Below, piece by piece: positions 1 through 11,825 of a DNA stretch of 60,000 nt. Below the pieces are notes generated by a model that saw only the letters and a list, made by a program, of their open reading frames with translations, searched no databases and was not told the DNA's origin. Position numbers and translations under genes: made by a program. The number at the start of each line of letters is the position of its first letter. The first letter of the stretch is position 1. Source of the stretch: Owenia fusiformis (taxonomy: Eukaryota > Annelida > Polychaeta > Sabellida > Oweniidae); contig CAIIXF020000003.1 of NCBI GenBank assembly GCA_903813345.2, positions 5,915,815 to 5,975,814 on the forward strand, read 5' to 3'.

Positions 1-422
1 CGTATAATAGCTCTGTATATATTATGCGACAACCATACCTTTTTACGTATAATAGCTCTGTATATATTATGTGACAAACATACCTTTTTACGTATAATAG
101 CTCTGTATATATTATGTGACAAACATACCTTTTTACGTATAATAGCTCTGTATATATTATGTGACAAACATACCTTTTTACGTATAATAGCTCTGTATAT
201 ATTATGTGACAAACATACCTTTTTACGTATAATAGCTCTGTATATATTATGTGACAAACATACCTTTTTACGTATAATAGCTCTGTATATATTATGTGAC
301 AAACATACCTTTTTACGTATAATAGCTCTGTATATATTATGTGACAAACATACCTTTTTACGTATAATAGCTCTGTATATATTATGTGACAAACATACCT
401 TTTTACGTATAATTGCTCTGTT
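1..422. repeat. 45-bp minisatellite, block A (about 9.4 near-identical copies)
   Basis: Copies start every 45 bp (1, 46, 91 ... 406) and the array runs off the left edge. Read on the minus strand, a unit has the last ~31 nt of pseudogene exon 8 (encoding NIYRAIIRKK), then a GTATGT splice donor and about 8 more intron bases. The block lies 1.1 kb beyond the stop codon of the pseudogene, so it is not in the intron where the same repeat occurs at 3920-5484. The first unit (GCGAC and an ACC variant) is closest to the exon sequence. Confidence 0.95.
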
Positions 423-1525
423 AACACATGCATGATGAACATGGAAATACTGCCTGAACTGACTTAGTTTAGTAGTGTTGACATCTTGTTGACAAGAATA
501 TAAAGAAGCGGAAATGAATAAGAATTTTTGCAAGAATTTTTAATGACAAAATAATTTTGAAAAATGTGTTTAGACTAGTTCTTGCATTGAACAGATACCC
601 GATGTATTTGTCTTAATTCAAATAGTAAGTGAATACTTTCAATTGTTTGATCATCCTACAAACTTAGCAAACATAGTCACATGCACTCGCCAAGTCATTT
701 TTCGTGCCTTGAAAACAAAGGCAGGTTATTCCAAATTCGATTAATTATGATTTTTGTAATCCTGATTTCCTAATTACCAAGAAATTACAACTTAGCACCT
801 TGTTGAAATTCTTCAAACGGGTTACGAAAACGGATGCATTAAGGTAACTTTAAGGGGGTTAACTTGTTTGCATCTTCCCTGTCTCAAAGTTGAAATTATT
901 TTATCATCTCTATGACTGCTTTTCCTGGAGGTTATGCATTGATCTGACATATGCACCTGTTTAAATCCTCAGAGAATAGCCTAAATCCAACATACAGTGT
1001 ATGACTGTCCGAAATCTGTTGCGATATTTTACCTCCTCCTTTATGAAAATGTACTCCCCTTGAAGAGGAAATACAATGCAATACAAAATACAATATATTT
1101 TGATTTTTTCAATCTCCCTCCAATTGACAAATTCTTTTAATTATCTAAAACTTTTCAGAAGTTCAAATCTGACAGATTTGACATTTGGATGGCCTTCAGT
1201 GAATAAGTTATTTTTCAATTGTTTTGTTGGAATAAGGTCAGCTTAATTACAAAAGACCTACTCTCACTGTGACTCTGGTCAGAAGAAGTGAAGTTTTCAG
1301 AAAGTGTCACAATGTTCGAGACAACAAATCAATTCTTGTCATCAAAGAAAGAGAACCAATGAGCTGTTCAACTTGAAATTTCTTTTCAGATGCGATAGGA
1401 GGCTTGTGCCGCGATCTGGTTAGGTTTTGAGCTTGCTGGGTAAATTACATGGTGACCAATATGCTCTTAAAAGTGTGATATTTATCACTGTGCGTCTTGT
1501 TTAGTACTAGGAAGTAAATCCCGCC
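423..1525. other. 3' flank of the choline-transporter pseudogene, no gene seen
   Basis: AT-rich single-copy-looking DNA between the 45-bp array and the stop codon of the minus-strand pseudogene. I see no convincing ORF, RNA gene or transposon end. It would contain any 3' UTR of the pseudogene. Confidence 0.5.
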
Positions 1526-2071
1526 TCACAAGTCTGTAATGTATCCCAAATTATCACTAGTCATATAAGCACTTTGAATCTCTGCATTTTTCTTCTCTTT
1601 GTCTACTGTCAACTCCTCATCATTCATGGAATATGAATTTACACCAGAAAATTGATTAAGCACGTCAAGCTTTCTGGGAAAGACTCCCTTTTCAAATAAT
1701 AATTTTGTTAATCCTGAGATTACAACAGTCGTTAAGATGGCAACAATGATACTAAATATTCGCACAGGGAAAAGTTGTTCTTCAAACCCATACGGTGGAT
1801 AAGGGATGAAAGGTGCAAGGTTCATCAGTGACTCTCCTCCTCCAATACGAAGTACTAACGCTAAAGATGAACCAACCAAAGCACCGTATCCATTTGACAC
1901 CTCAATATACATGCTGCATACCAACTGGGGAAACACTGTCACCAAGGTGATATCAGTACCAAAGTTAACAAGTCCGTATATGCTGTCTCCAAATATGGCA
2001 GTGATCGACGCCAGTACTCCGATTATAAATATTGCTCCGCGTTGTACCCAAAGTAGTTCTTTCTCGGACGC

Positions 2072-3919
2072 CTAGAATGAGAATAAATTAAATGACATCA
2101 GATCAAACATGGTAATAACCGAGTATCGAAAGCACATTTTAGATGTTAAGCACGGATATTTCTGTCTTGTAGTTTTAATCGACTTAAAACATAAATTACA
2201 AATAATATGGCGAAAGCACGGAGGCTATTTTGTGATTATGATATACATTTTCGATGAACCTCTTTTCAAATGCAAATCCAAACCCTTGAAAGAAGAAGAA
2301 AATAATTGTGTATATAAATTGCTTATACCGTGTGACACAATTAAAAGGACAATATTTCATAACTTTTTTTCTGAAGAAATTCTGATTTTTTCATACATTA
2401 ATACTGCATGCTGACCAGTCTGCAACTCCACAAGAAGTTTCAGATGACCAGATGATTAGTTTACCTAGATGCACATTTATGAGCGTTACAAAATGTGTAG
2501 TCTATTCCTTTGCTAGCACAGCTAGTATAGATCACAAATAAGTTATAATGATTTTATCAACGACATTACAAATAAATAATAACACAGTCAAGTCGAATAA
2601 CTTAGTCAACATTCGAAAATAAAAATCTCAAAAATTGTACTTCTTCTAATTCGATTTCCAAAATAATTTGTGAGTTGGTTTAGATGATAATACACATTTT
2701 AACGTATTGATTTTGAGTACATCTCGAATCCATTCTCAAAAAAGCGTTCTCGAAACAAGTATTCGAAATGTTTGAGGCATATATTATTTACTCCCTGAAA
2801 CATGCCAACGAATGTTATATAAGTAAATATCTCCGTTTTAAATAATTTTGTAAACGTTTATAATTGAAAAACAAAATTGAACATTTTGCATTTCTAAATT
2901 GATAAGTTTCTTGGAATACAACATAACTGTTACGATTTAAGTCATTAATAATATTTCCCTTAGTGATCCCATGCTAAATAGACAGTAAATGGGTCAATGT
3001 TTTATGTTCAACCTTGTTTTCATGACTTTTCAACATGAGTCGACAATTATGTAGGGAATTTCAATTCCAAATGTCAGCGTGTCTATCGGTCTTTTCATAA
3101 TGATAGATCGTCAAAATCTGCATGTACCTCCATGAGGCGATATGTTTTTAAATTTAGAGATGTAAGCTATAAACTCAAACAAAAATTCAAACAACCCGCT
3201 ATTATTTTGATTGCACAAGACGAAATTCCCATTCCCGGGATGTACTTTGGTAACACTTTGAAGGAGGATACTTGAAAAGTCGTTCGAATTTTCACAAAAG
3301 GTTTCATGCAGTTTCATTGCTTTGTTTAAGCCTAAACTAAAATCATACTCAAATCCGATACCGTAATTATAAATTAAAATGAAACATTAAACTCACCAGG
3401 TTATATTATGATAAACTGTTTCGAGCACTGATGATTTGAGTTAAACTGTGGATGTTTATACAAATGTAAGTCGGCATTTATTCGACAGTTAATGTACACA
3501 TATGATTATGCATCAACGTGTGACTTAAATATCAATTCGTGACTATCATATTTGGAAGTTACAGTGGTAGGAGATTACCGAAAATGTCAATCACATCCAA
3601 ATATCCGAACGACGTCAAGTATGAATAATTCAATTTTCAGCTGTCAAAAATCTCTTGCCATGTTAAATCTTGTCCTTTGTGTAGGTGCTTTCGCAATATG
3701 TCTACTTTTGATGTGTCAAAGGACAAGTCTATATGTTTATAGAAAAACAAATCATGCAACATTTGGTGGGTGACATTTTTTGTATGCTCATATTTCAAAA
3801 TATGGGAATATTAGAATTGTGAATAAATTCACAATGTCTTGTTCCAGATGATACACTAATCGAATACCTTTTTGTAAATAGTAGTTCTTTAAATATTTTG
3901 TGTCGATCATAGTGCCCCT
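2072..3919 (-). other. distal part of pseudogene intron 8, no feature recognised
   Basis: This AT-rich stretch lies between exon 9 (acceptor AG at 2072-2073 on the minus strand) and the 45-bp array. Short ORFs occur on both strands, but none has a recognisable domain and none fits the gene's splice pattern. Confidence 0.5.
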
Positions 3920-4260
3920 TTGGCCCTATAATTGCTCTGCATATAGTGTGTGATATCTATACCTTTTCTAAATGATAGCTCTGTATATCATGTGACAAAC
4001 ATACCTTTTTACGAATAATAACCCTGTATATATCATGTGACAAACATACCTTTTTTACGAATAATAACCCTATATATATCATGTGACAAACATACCTTTT
4101 TACGAATAATAACCCTGTATATATCATGTGACAAACATACCTTTTTACGAATAATAACTCTGTATATATCATGTGACAAACATACCTTTTTACGAATAAT
4201 AACCCTGTATATAGCATGTAACAAACATACCTTTTTTACGAACAATTACCCTGTGCATAT
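3920..4260. repeat. 45-bp minisatellite, block B left half
   Basis: About seven diverged copies of the 45-46-bp unit also seen at 1-422, with AATAACCCTG in place of AATAGCTCTG. It lies in intron 8 of the pseudogene, downstream of exon 8 in gene orientation. The array continues at 5244 and is split by a TA-flanked transposon at 4262-5241. Confidence 0.92.
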
Positions 4261-4261
4261 A

Positions 4262-5241
4262 CAGGGTGTCTCAAAAAATGTACCCAAGAGTAAAGCAAGG
4301 GCACAGATAAACCAATCAATATTTTCAGATATTTTTTGCATGGTCATGTAGCCAAAACATGAACGTTTTCTCCCCAATACACCATTTTATTTCAGTCTTG
4401 TCTTTTTGCTGCTTTAACTCTTTACCTTTAACACCACATAATCGATGTTACCTCATATTTTGATGACAGCCTGTATCCTTATTGCTACACTGTTCATCAC
4501 ATTTGATAATAATTCTGGTTGAATGTTTTGGATTTCTCTTTGGATGTTGCTCTAAAGTTATTCAAGTCTTTTTGCTTGGAATGAGCATTAAAGCACTCCT
4601 TCAAAAAGTCACAGAAAATGATGTTTGAAGATGACGATGACAGAACAAACACAGATAATCAGGTCAATTATCAGCAAATGATTCAGGAGTTACTTTCCAG
4701 AGTTAGGCAGGCTAGCCTGGAGACCAAATGATATACAAATGAAAACACAGTGGTCTCAAATTGATACACACAACAAAAGCTACACTAGAATCCCAACCAA
4801 TGCAGTTTTTGAACCTCTGACCTCTCTGTATAAGGGGGCTATAAGACATTGTGAGGGACTCCCTATTCACCATATTTGATGGCCCATACTTTTTTCTCTG
4901 AGGCTATTTGAAGGACCATTTTTATGCTAAACCCAAGCTAAGAGACCTAGAACAACTTAAGACCAGCATCCGAACAGAAATAAAAACATTCCACCAGAAA
5001 TATCAAATGTGATGAACAATGTAGTAGTAAGGATGCAGGCTGTCATCGAAATATGAGGTTACATTGAATATGTGGTGTAAAAGGTAACAGGTTAAAGTAT
5101 CAAAAAGGCAAAACTGAATTAAAAACTGTGTATAGGGGAAAAAACTTTCATCTTTTATCTACAAGACCATGCACAAAATGTCTGAAAATATTGATTGGTT
5201 TGTCTATGGTGTTGATTTACTTTTGGGTACACTTTTTGATG
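4262..5241. mobile_element. Degenerate mariner-like element inserted in the 45-bp array
   Basis: Terminal inverted repeats of about 200 bp (left from CAGGGTGTCTCAAAAAATGT, right ending ...GGGTACACTTTTTGATG) are flanked by TA at 4260-4261 and 5242-5243, the target used by Tc1/mariner elements. The plus strand around 4880-5010 still reads as the decayed C-terminal end of a mariner-type transposase (KPKLRDLEQLKTSIRTEIKT) with stops, and there is no intact ORF. The repeat array resumes in phase on both sides, so the element landed in an existing minisatellite. Confidence 0.85.
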
Positions 5242-5243
5242 TA

Positions 5244-5484
5244 TTATGTGACAACCATACCTTTTTACGAATAATGGCCCTGTATATATTTTGTGACAAA
5301 CATACCTTTTTACGAATAATAGCCCTGGATATATTTTGTGACAAACATACCTTTTTACGAATCATAGCTGTATATACTCTGTGACAAACATACCTTTTTA
5401 CGAATAATAGCTGTTTATATTATGTGTCAAAATACCTTTTTACGAATAATAGCCCTGTGCATATATATGATATGACAAACATAC
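5244..5484. repeat. 45-bp minisatellite, block B right half, abutting exon 8 donor
   Basis: About five further copies of the 45-bp unit run directly into the real exon 8 splice junction. On the minus strand exon 8 ends ...CGCAAAAAG at 5485 and the intron begins GTATGTTTGTCATATC. Each unit repeats that same junction (TAAAAAGGTATGTTTGTCAC), so the array looks seeded by the donor. Confidence 0.9.
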
Positions 5485-5754
5485 CTTTTTGCGTATAATA
5501 GCTCTGTATATATTGTGCGAGAACATTGATGCTGATCCTAATAAGGCAGAGTCAACTGATGACATCACAGCTGCAGCCACGCTACACAATCCTGGAATCA
5601 AAATTTACTGTCTTTTTAAATAAGCATCTTCTAGCCCCAGTATTTAATTTAGATAGAACAGGATAAACCACATGAATAAATAGATACATGTAATTCATCC
5701 TACAAATTCAAATGATGCAGTGTGTGGGATGGTGCGAGGTTACTAGCACCTGCA

Positions 5755-8700
5755 CCAATGTTTGCACTTGGTCTTAGTGGGAGGTAATACATCACTAGTG
5801 GGAGCAACAAAGAAAACTTATTAATGATTGCAACAGGTCTTAGTGTGAGGTAATACATCACTAGTGGGAGCAACAAAGAAAACTTATTAATGATTGCAAC
5901 AGGTCTTAGTGGGAGGTAATACATCACTAGTGGGAGCAACAAAGAAAACTTACTAATGATTGCAACATGTCTTAGTGGGAGGTAATACATCACTAATAGG
6001 AGCAACAAAGAAAACTAACTAATGATTGCAACAGGTCTTATTGGGAGGTAATACATCATTAGTGGGAGCAACAAAGAAAACTTACTAATGATTGCAACAT
6101 GTCTTAGTGGGAGGTAATACATCACTAGTGGGAGCAACAAAGAAAACTTATTAATGATTGCAACAGGTCTTAGTGGGAGGTAATACATCATTAGGGGGAG
6201 CAACAAAGAAAACTTACTAATGATTGCAACAGGTCTTAGTGGGAGGTAATACATCACTAGTTGGAGCAACAACAAAAAACTTACTAATGATTGCAACAGG
6301 TCTTAGTGGGAGGTGATACATCACGAGTGTGAGCAACAAAGAAAACCTACTAATGATTGCAACAGGTCTTAGTGGGAGGTAATTCATCATTAGTGGGAGC
6401 AACAAAGAAAACTTACTAATGATTGCAACAGGTCTTAATTAGGGGGAGGTAATACATCACTAGTGGGAGCAACAAAAGAAACTTACTAATGATTGCAACA
6501 GGTCTTAGTGGGAGGTAATACATCACTAGTGGGAACAACAAAGAAAACTTACTAATGGTTGCAACAGGACTTGGTGTGAGGTGATACATCACAAGTGGGA
6601 GCAACAAAGAAAACTTACTTATGATTGCAACAGGTCTTATTGGGAGGTAATACATCACTAATAGGAGCAACAAAGAAAACTTACTAATGATTGCAACATG
6701 TCTTAGTGGGAGGTAATACATCATTAGTGGGAGGAACAAAGAAAACTTACTAATGATTGCAACAGGTCTTAGTGGGAGGTAATACATCACTAGTGGGAGC
6801 AACAAAGAAAACTTACTAATGATTGCAACAGGTCTTAGTGGGAGGTGATACACCACTAGTGGGAGCAACAAAGAAAACTTACTAATGATTGCAACATGTC
6901 TTAGTGTGAGGTAATACATCACTAGTGGGAGCAACAAAGAAAACTTACTAATGGTTACAACAGGACTTGGTGTGAGGTGATACATCACAAGTGGGGGCAA
7001 CAAAGAAAATTTACTAATGATTGCAACAGGTCTTAGTGTGAGGTAATACATCACGAGTGTGAGCAACAAAGAGAACCTACTAATGATTGCAACAGGTCTT
7101 AGTGAAAGGTAATACATCATTAGTGGGAGCAACAAAGAAAACTTACTAATGATTGCAACAGGTCTTAGTGGGAGGTAATACATCACTAGTGGGAGCAACA
7201 AAAAAACTTACTAATGATTGCAACAGGTCTTAGTGGGAGTAAATACATCACTAGTGGGAGCAACAAAGAAAACTTACTTATGGTTGCAACAGGACTTGGT
7301 GTGAGGTGAAACATCACTAGTGGGAGCAACAAAGAAAACTTACTAATGATTGCAACATGTCTTAGTGGGAGGTAATACATCATTAGTGGGAGGAACAAAG
7401 AAAACTTACTAATGATTGCAACAGGTCTTAGTGGGAGGTAATACATCACTAGTGAGACCAACAAAAAACGTACTAATGATTGCAACAGGTCTTAGTGGGA
7501 GGTAATACATCACTAGTGGGAGCAACAAAAATCTTACTAATGATTGCAACAGGTCTTAGTGGGAGTTAATACATCACTAGTGGGAGCAACAAAGAAAACT
7601 TACTTATGGTTGCAACAGGACTTGGTGTGAGGTGAAACATCACTAGTGGGAGCAACAAAGAAAACTTACTAATGATTGCAACATGTCTTAGTGGGAGGTA
7701 ATACATCATTAGTGGGAGGAACAAAGAAAACTTACTAATGATTGCAACAGGTCTTAGTGGGAGGTAATACATCACTAGTGAGAGCAACAAAAAACGTACT
7801 AATGATTGCAACAGGTCTTAGTGGGAGGTGATACATCACTAGTGGGAGCAACAAAGAAAACTTACTAATGATTGCAACAGGTCTTAGTGGGATGTAATAC
7901 ATAGTCACTAGTTTATCACAAGTGGGAGCAACAAAGAAGACTGACTAATGCTTGCAACGGGTCTTAGTGGGAGGTAATACATCACTAGTGGGAGCAACAA
8001 ATAAAACTTACTAATGATTGCAACAGGTCTTAGTGGGAGGTAATACATCACTAGACTAGTGGGAGCAACAAAGAAAACTTACTAATGATTGCAACAGGTC
8101 TTGGTGTGAGGTGATACATCACTAGTGGGAGCAACAAAGAAAACTTACTAATGATTGCAACAGGTCTTCGTGGGAGGTGATACACCACTAGTGGGAGCAA
8201 CAAAGAAAACTTACTAATGATTGCAAGAGGTCTTAATGGGGGCAACAAAGAAGACTCACTAATGCTTGCAATGAGTCTTAGTGGGAGGTAATACATCACT
8301 AGTGGGAGCAACAAAGAAAACTTACTAATGATTGCAACAGGTCTTAGTGGGATGTAATACATAGTCACTAGTTTATCACTAGTGGGAGCAACAAAGAAGA
8401 CTTACTAATGTTTGCAACGGGTCTTAGTGTGAGGTAATACATCAATAGGGGGAGCAACAAAGAAAACTTACTAATGATTGCAACATGTCTTAGTGGGAGG
8501 TAATACATCACTAGTGGGAGCAACAAAGAAAACTTACTAATGATTGCAACAGGTCTTAGTGGGAGGTAATACATCACTAGTGGGAGCAACAAAGAAAACT
8601 TACTAATGATTGCAACAGGTCTTAGTGGGAGGTAATACATCACTAGTGGGAGCAACAAAGAAAACTAACTAATGATTGCAACAGGTCTTAGTGGGAGGTG

Positions 8701-9834
8701 ATACACCACTAGTGGGAGCAACAAAGAGAACTTACTAATGATTGCAACAGGTCTTAGTGGGACGTAATACATCACTAGTGGGAGCAACAAAGAAAACTTA
8801 CTAATGATTGCAACATGTCTTAGTGGGAGGTAATACATCACTAGTGGGAGCAACAAAGAAAACTAACTAATGATTGCAACAGGTCTTAGTGGGAGGTGAT
8901 ACACCACTAGTGGGAGCAACAAAGAAAACTTACTAATGATTGCAACAGGTCTTAGTGGGAGGTAATACATCACTAGTGGGAGCAACAAAGAAAACTTACT
9001 AATGATTGCAACAGGTCTTAGTGGGAGGTGATACACCACTAGTGGGAGCAACAAAGAAAACTTACTAATGATTGCAACATGTCTTAGTGGGAGGTAATAC
9101 ATCATTAGTGGGAGCAACAAATAAAACTTACTAATGATTGCAACAGGTCTTAGTGGGAGGTAATACATCACTAGTGAGAGCAACAAAAAACGTACTAATG
9201 ATTGCAACAGGTCTTAGTGGGAGGTGATACATCACTAGTGGGAGCAACAAAGAAAACTTACTAATGATTGCAACAGGTCTTAGTGGGATGTAATACATAG
9301 TCACTAGTTTATCACTAGTGGGAGCAACAAAGAAGACTTACTAATGCTTGCAACGGGTCTTAGTGGGAGGTAATACATCACAAGTGGGAGCAACAAAGAA
9401 GACTTGCTAATGATTGCAACGGGTCTTGGTGTGAGGTAATACATCACTAGTGGGATTAACATAGCAGACATTACTCACCAATGATTGCAACGGGTCTTGG
9501 TGTGAGGTGATACATCACAAGTGGGAGCAACATAGCAGATATTACTCACCAATGATTGCAACTGGTCTTATCGGGAGGTTATACATCACTAGTGGGAGTA
9601 ACATAGCAGACATTACTCACCAATGATTGCAACGGGTCTTGGTGTGAGGTAATACATCACTAGTGGGAGCAACATAGCAGAAATTACTCACCAATGATTG
9701 CAACGGGTCTTGGTGTGAGGTAATACATCACTAGTGGGAGCAACATAGCAGACATTACTCACCAATGATTGCAATGGGTCTTGGTGTGAGGTAATACATC
9801 ACTAGTGGGAGCAACATAGCAGACATTACTCACT
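5755..9834. repeat. 66/71-bp minisatellite seeded by the exon 7 splice junction (about 60 copies)
   Basis: The array fills intron 7 of the pseudogene, next to the exon that ends at 9834. On the minus strand each unit encodes LLPLVMYHLTPRPVAII or a variant (the 3' end of the exon), followed by a splice donor and 14-19 nt of intron. The six units nearest the exon are 71 bp apart (tract start positions 9421, 9492, 9563, 9634, 9705, 9776, 9847) and carry GTGAGT. The more distal units are mostly 66 bp with GTAAGT. Because 66 is 22 codons, frames stay open over many units (for example 6416-7201), which makes protein-like artefacts. Confidence 0.93.
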
Positions 9835-10126
9835 AATGATTGCAACTGGTCTTGGTGTGAGGTGATACATTACAAGTGGGAGTAACGAGGAGGCTTCACC
9901 AGCTGCAATTGGATCTTTCTCGTACTTAGTACTATTCCAATCAGCCGAGACTCCAATGACTCCAATAGTTATTGGGAATATGCCCAGGATGAACGTAATG
10001 ATTCCCCCGACAACTCCGATTATTTTAACACCTCTAAGGACTTTGCTGATAAGAATCGTTTGAATGCAGATCGCCATGGTATAGCTCCTAGACTCTGTAA
10101 ACCACTGGTGTTTAACGTATATCTTA

Positions 10127-10847
10127 CACTCCCCTCCATAAGTTTGGCAACCTTAGCTCCCCCATTGAACTACGTTAAAGTCTCTTTACATTTGAATTTT
10201 TATTTACTAAACCTGCGATGAAAATACTTATACTATTAATGGAAACGTCATTTGACTTTATTTCCAATCCCTCCAAACTGTCTTAATTTTTTCCTCGATT
10301 ACAATAAGAAAATTGATGATAAAGATGAATTTTTGAAAATCGACATTCCCATGTTAACCAATGGGATATGGTAGGTCAAAATTGTTTTTCAAAAACCTCT
10401 CCCATTGAAATAACACAGGAGGCGAAAAATTATTTTCAAAAATGACTTTGAAGCGCTGTAACTTTAGTATTCATCAAATAAACTAAACACTTACAAAAAA
10501 GTAAGACAATCTAATTTTCTATGTAAAAATGTTTTTTCTGAATCTTTTACTGAAAAGATATCCTGATTTCTGATTTGCCCCGAACCCTCCATTTCCCATT
10601 GGATTACACGGGAATGACGATTTTCAAAAATTCATCAAATGTATCATCAATATTCGACCTATTGTAATTGAGGGAAAAAATGAGAAAATTTGGAGGAATT
10701 GGAAATAAAGTCAAGTTACGTTTCCATCAATACTATAAGTTATGTCATCGCCGGTTAAGTAAATAAAAATTCAAACGTTAAGAGGCTTTAATTATAACAC
10801 GTAGTGCAATGGGGGAGCTAAGGTTGCCAAACTTATTGAGGGGAGTG
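10127..10847. mobile_element. Tc1/mariner-type foldback MITE (CACTCCCC family), full copy
   Basis: Long inverted repeats (about 270 bp: CACTCCCCTCCATAAGTTTG at left, its near-complement ending GGGGAGTG at right) are flanked by TA at 10125-10126 and 10848-10849. There is no ORF. Related copies lie at 11232-11742 and about 52180-52854. It sits in intron 5 of the pseudogene. Confidence 0.88.
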
Positions 10848-10859
10848 TAAGTCTCATTC

Positions 10860-11228
10860 CTTAAGCATAAAACTCACGGGATATGTTTCTATATGGAGTT
10901 TTATTAAATCCTTTGTTTTTATTAATTGATGTTTTTTCAACCATGAATGATCTGAATTTGATCAAAAACAAGACACTTCAATTAAGTGGCAAAAATGGAG
11001 CGTAAAAATCCCCCATGAACTACATGTCAGAGTAATTAATATCCTCATTGTATGGGGTCATTTGTTACGTTATCACTATCATTTGGTTACGTCAAACGTT
11101 AAATAATTTGACTAATTAAATCTCCCTGAGTCACATTTTCAAACAAAATTAAAGTAGACTTCAAATATTATATCATTTCAACTAAATTTTGAATATTTAA
11201 TGAAGTAAATTATTTTTTCTTGCATCTG
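10860..11228. other. pseudogene intron 5 spacer
   Basis: AT-rich sequence between two CACTCCCC-family MITE copies. I see no gene or repeat in it. Confidence 0.4.
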
Positions 11229-11231
11229 GTA

Positions 11232-11742
11232 CACTCCTCTCCATAAGATTGGCAACCTTAGCTCCCCCATTGAACGACGTGTTAAAGCCTCTTTACGTTT
11301 GAATTTTTATTTACTTAACCTGCGATGGAAATGCTTATAATATTAATGCAAACGTATCTTGACCTTATTTCCAATACCTCCAAATTTTCCCAATATTTTC
11401 CTTTAAAGGGAATGCGAAGTTTTGTCCCTTAAACTTGATAATAAGTTAGAATTAAGATACATCTTTCAATCCAACTTCGTTTTATTGTTCTATCATTATC
11501 CCCGTAATTGTTATATGACTTTGAAGCGCTGTAACTTTAGTATTCATCAAATAAACTAAACACTTACAAAAAAAGTAAGACAATTCAATGTAAAATTTCT
11601 ATGTAAAAATATTTTTTCTGAATATTTTACTGAATAGATATCCTGATTTCTGATTTGCCCCGAACCCACCATTTCCCATTGGTTAACATGGGAATGTCTG
11701 TTTTCAAAAATTCATCAAATTTATCATCAATTTTCGACCTAT
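11232..11742. mobile_element. Truncated copy of the CACTCCCC-family MITE
   Basis: It begins after TA with CACTCCTCTCCATAAGATTG and follows the family through the central part (ACTTTGAAGCGCTGTAACTT). It then stops matching near TTCGACCTAT, so the right terminal repeat is missing. An unrelated stretch replaces part of the left arm. Confidence 0.75.
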
Positions 11743-11825
11743 ATCGATGTTGAAATCATCCTATATGAAACGCCATGTCTTTCTGAACTGGATTGGAGAT
11801 ATCATACAAATGTAAGGAATATATA

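Noticed and set aside
6416-7201. 261-codon open frame and neighbouring repetitive frames on the minus strand
   Set aside because: They are read-through of the 66-bp minisatellite, whose length is a multiple of three. There is no independent gene evidence.
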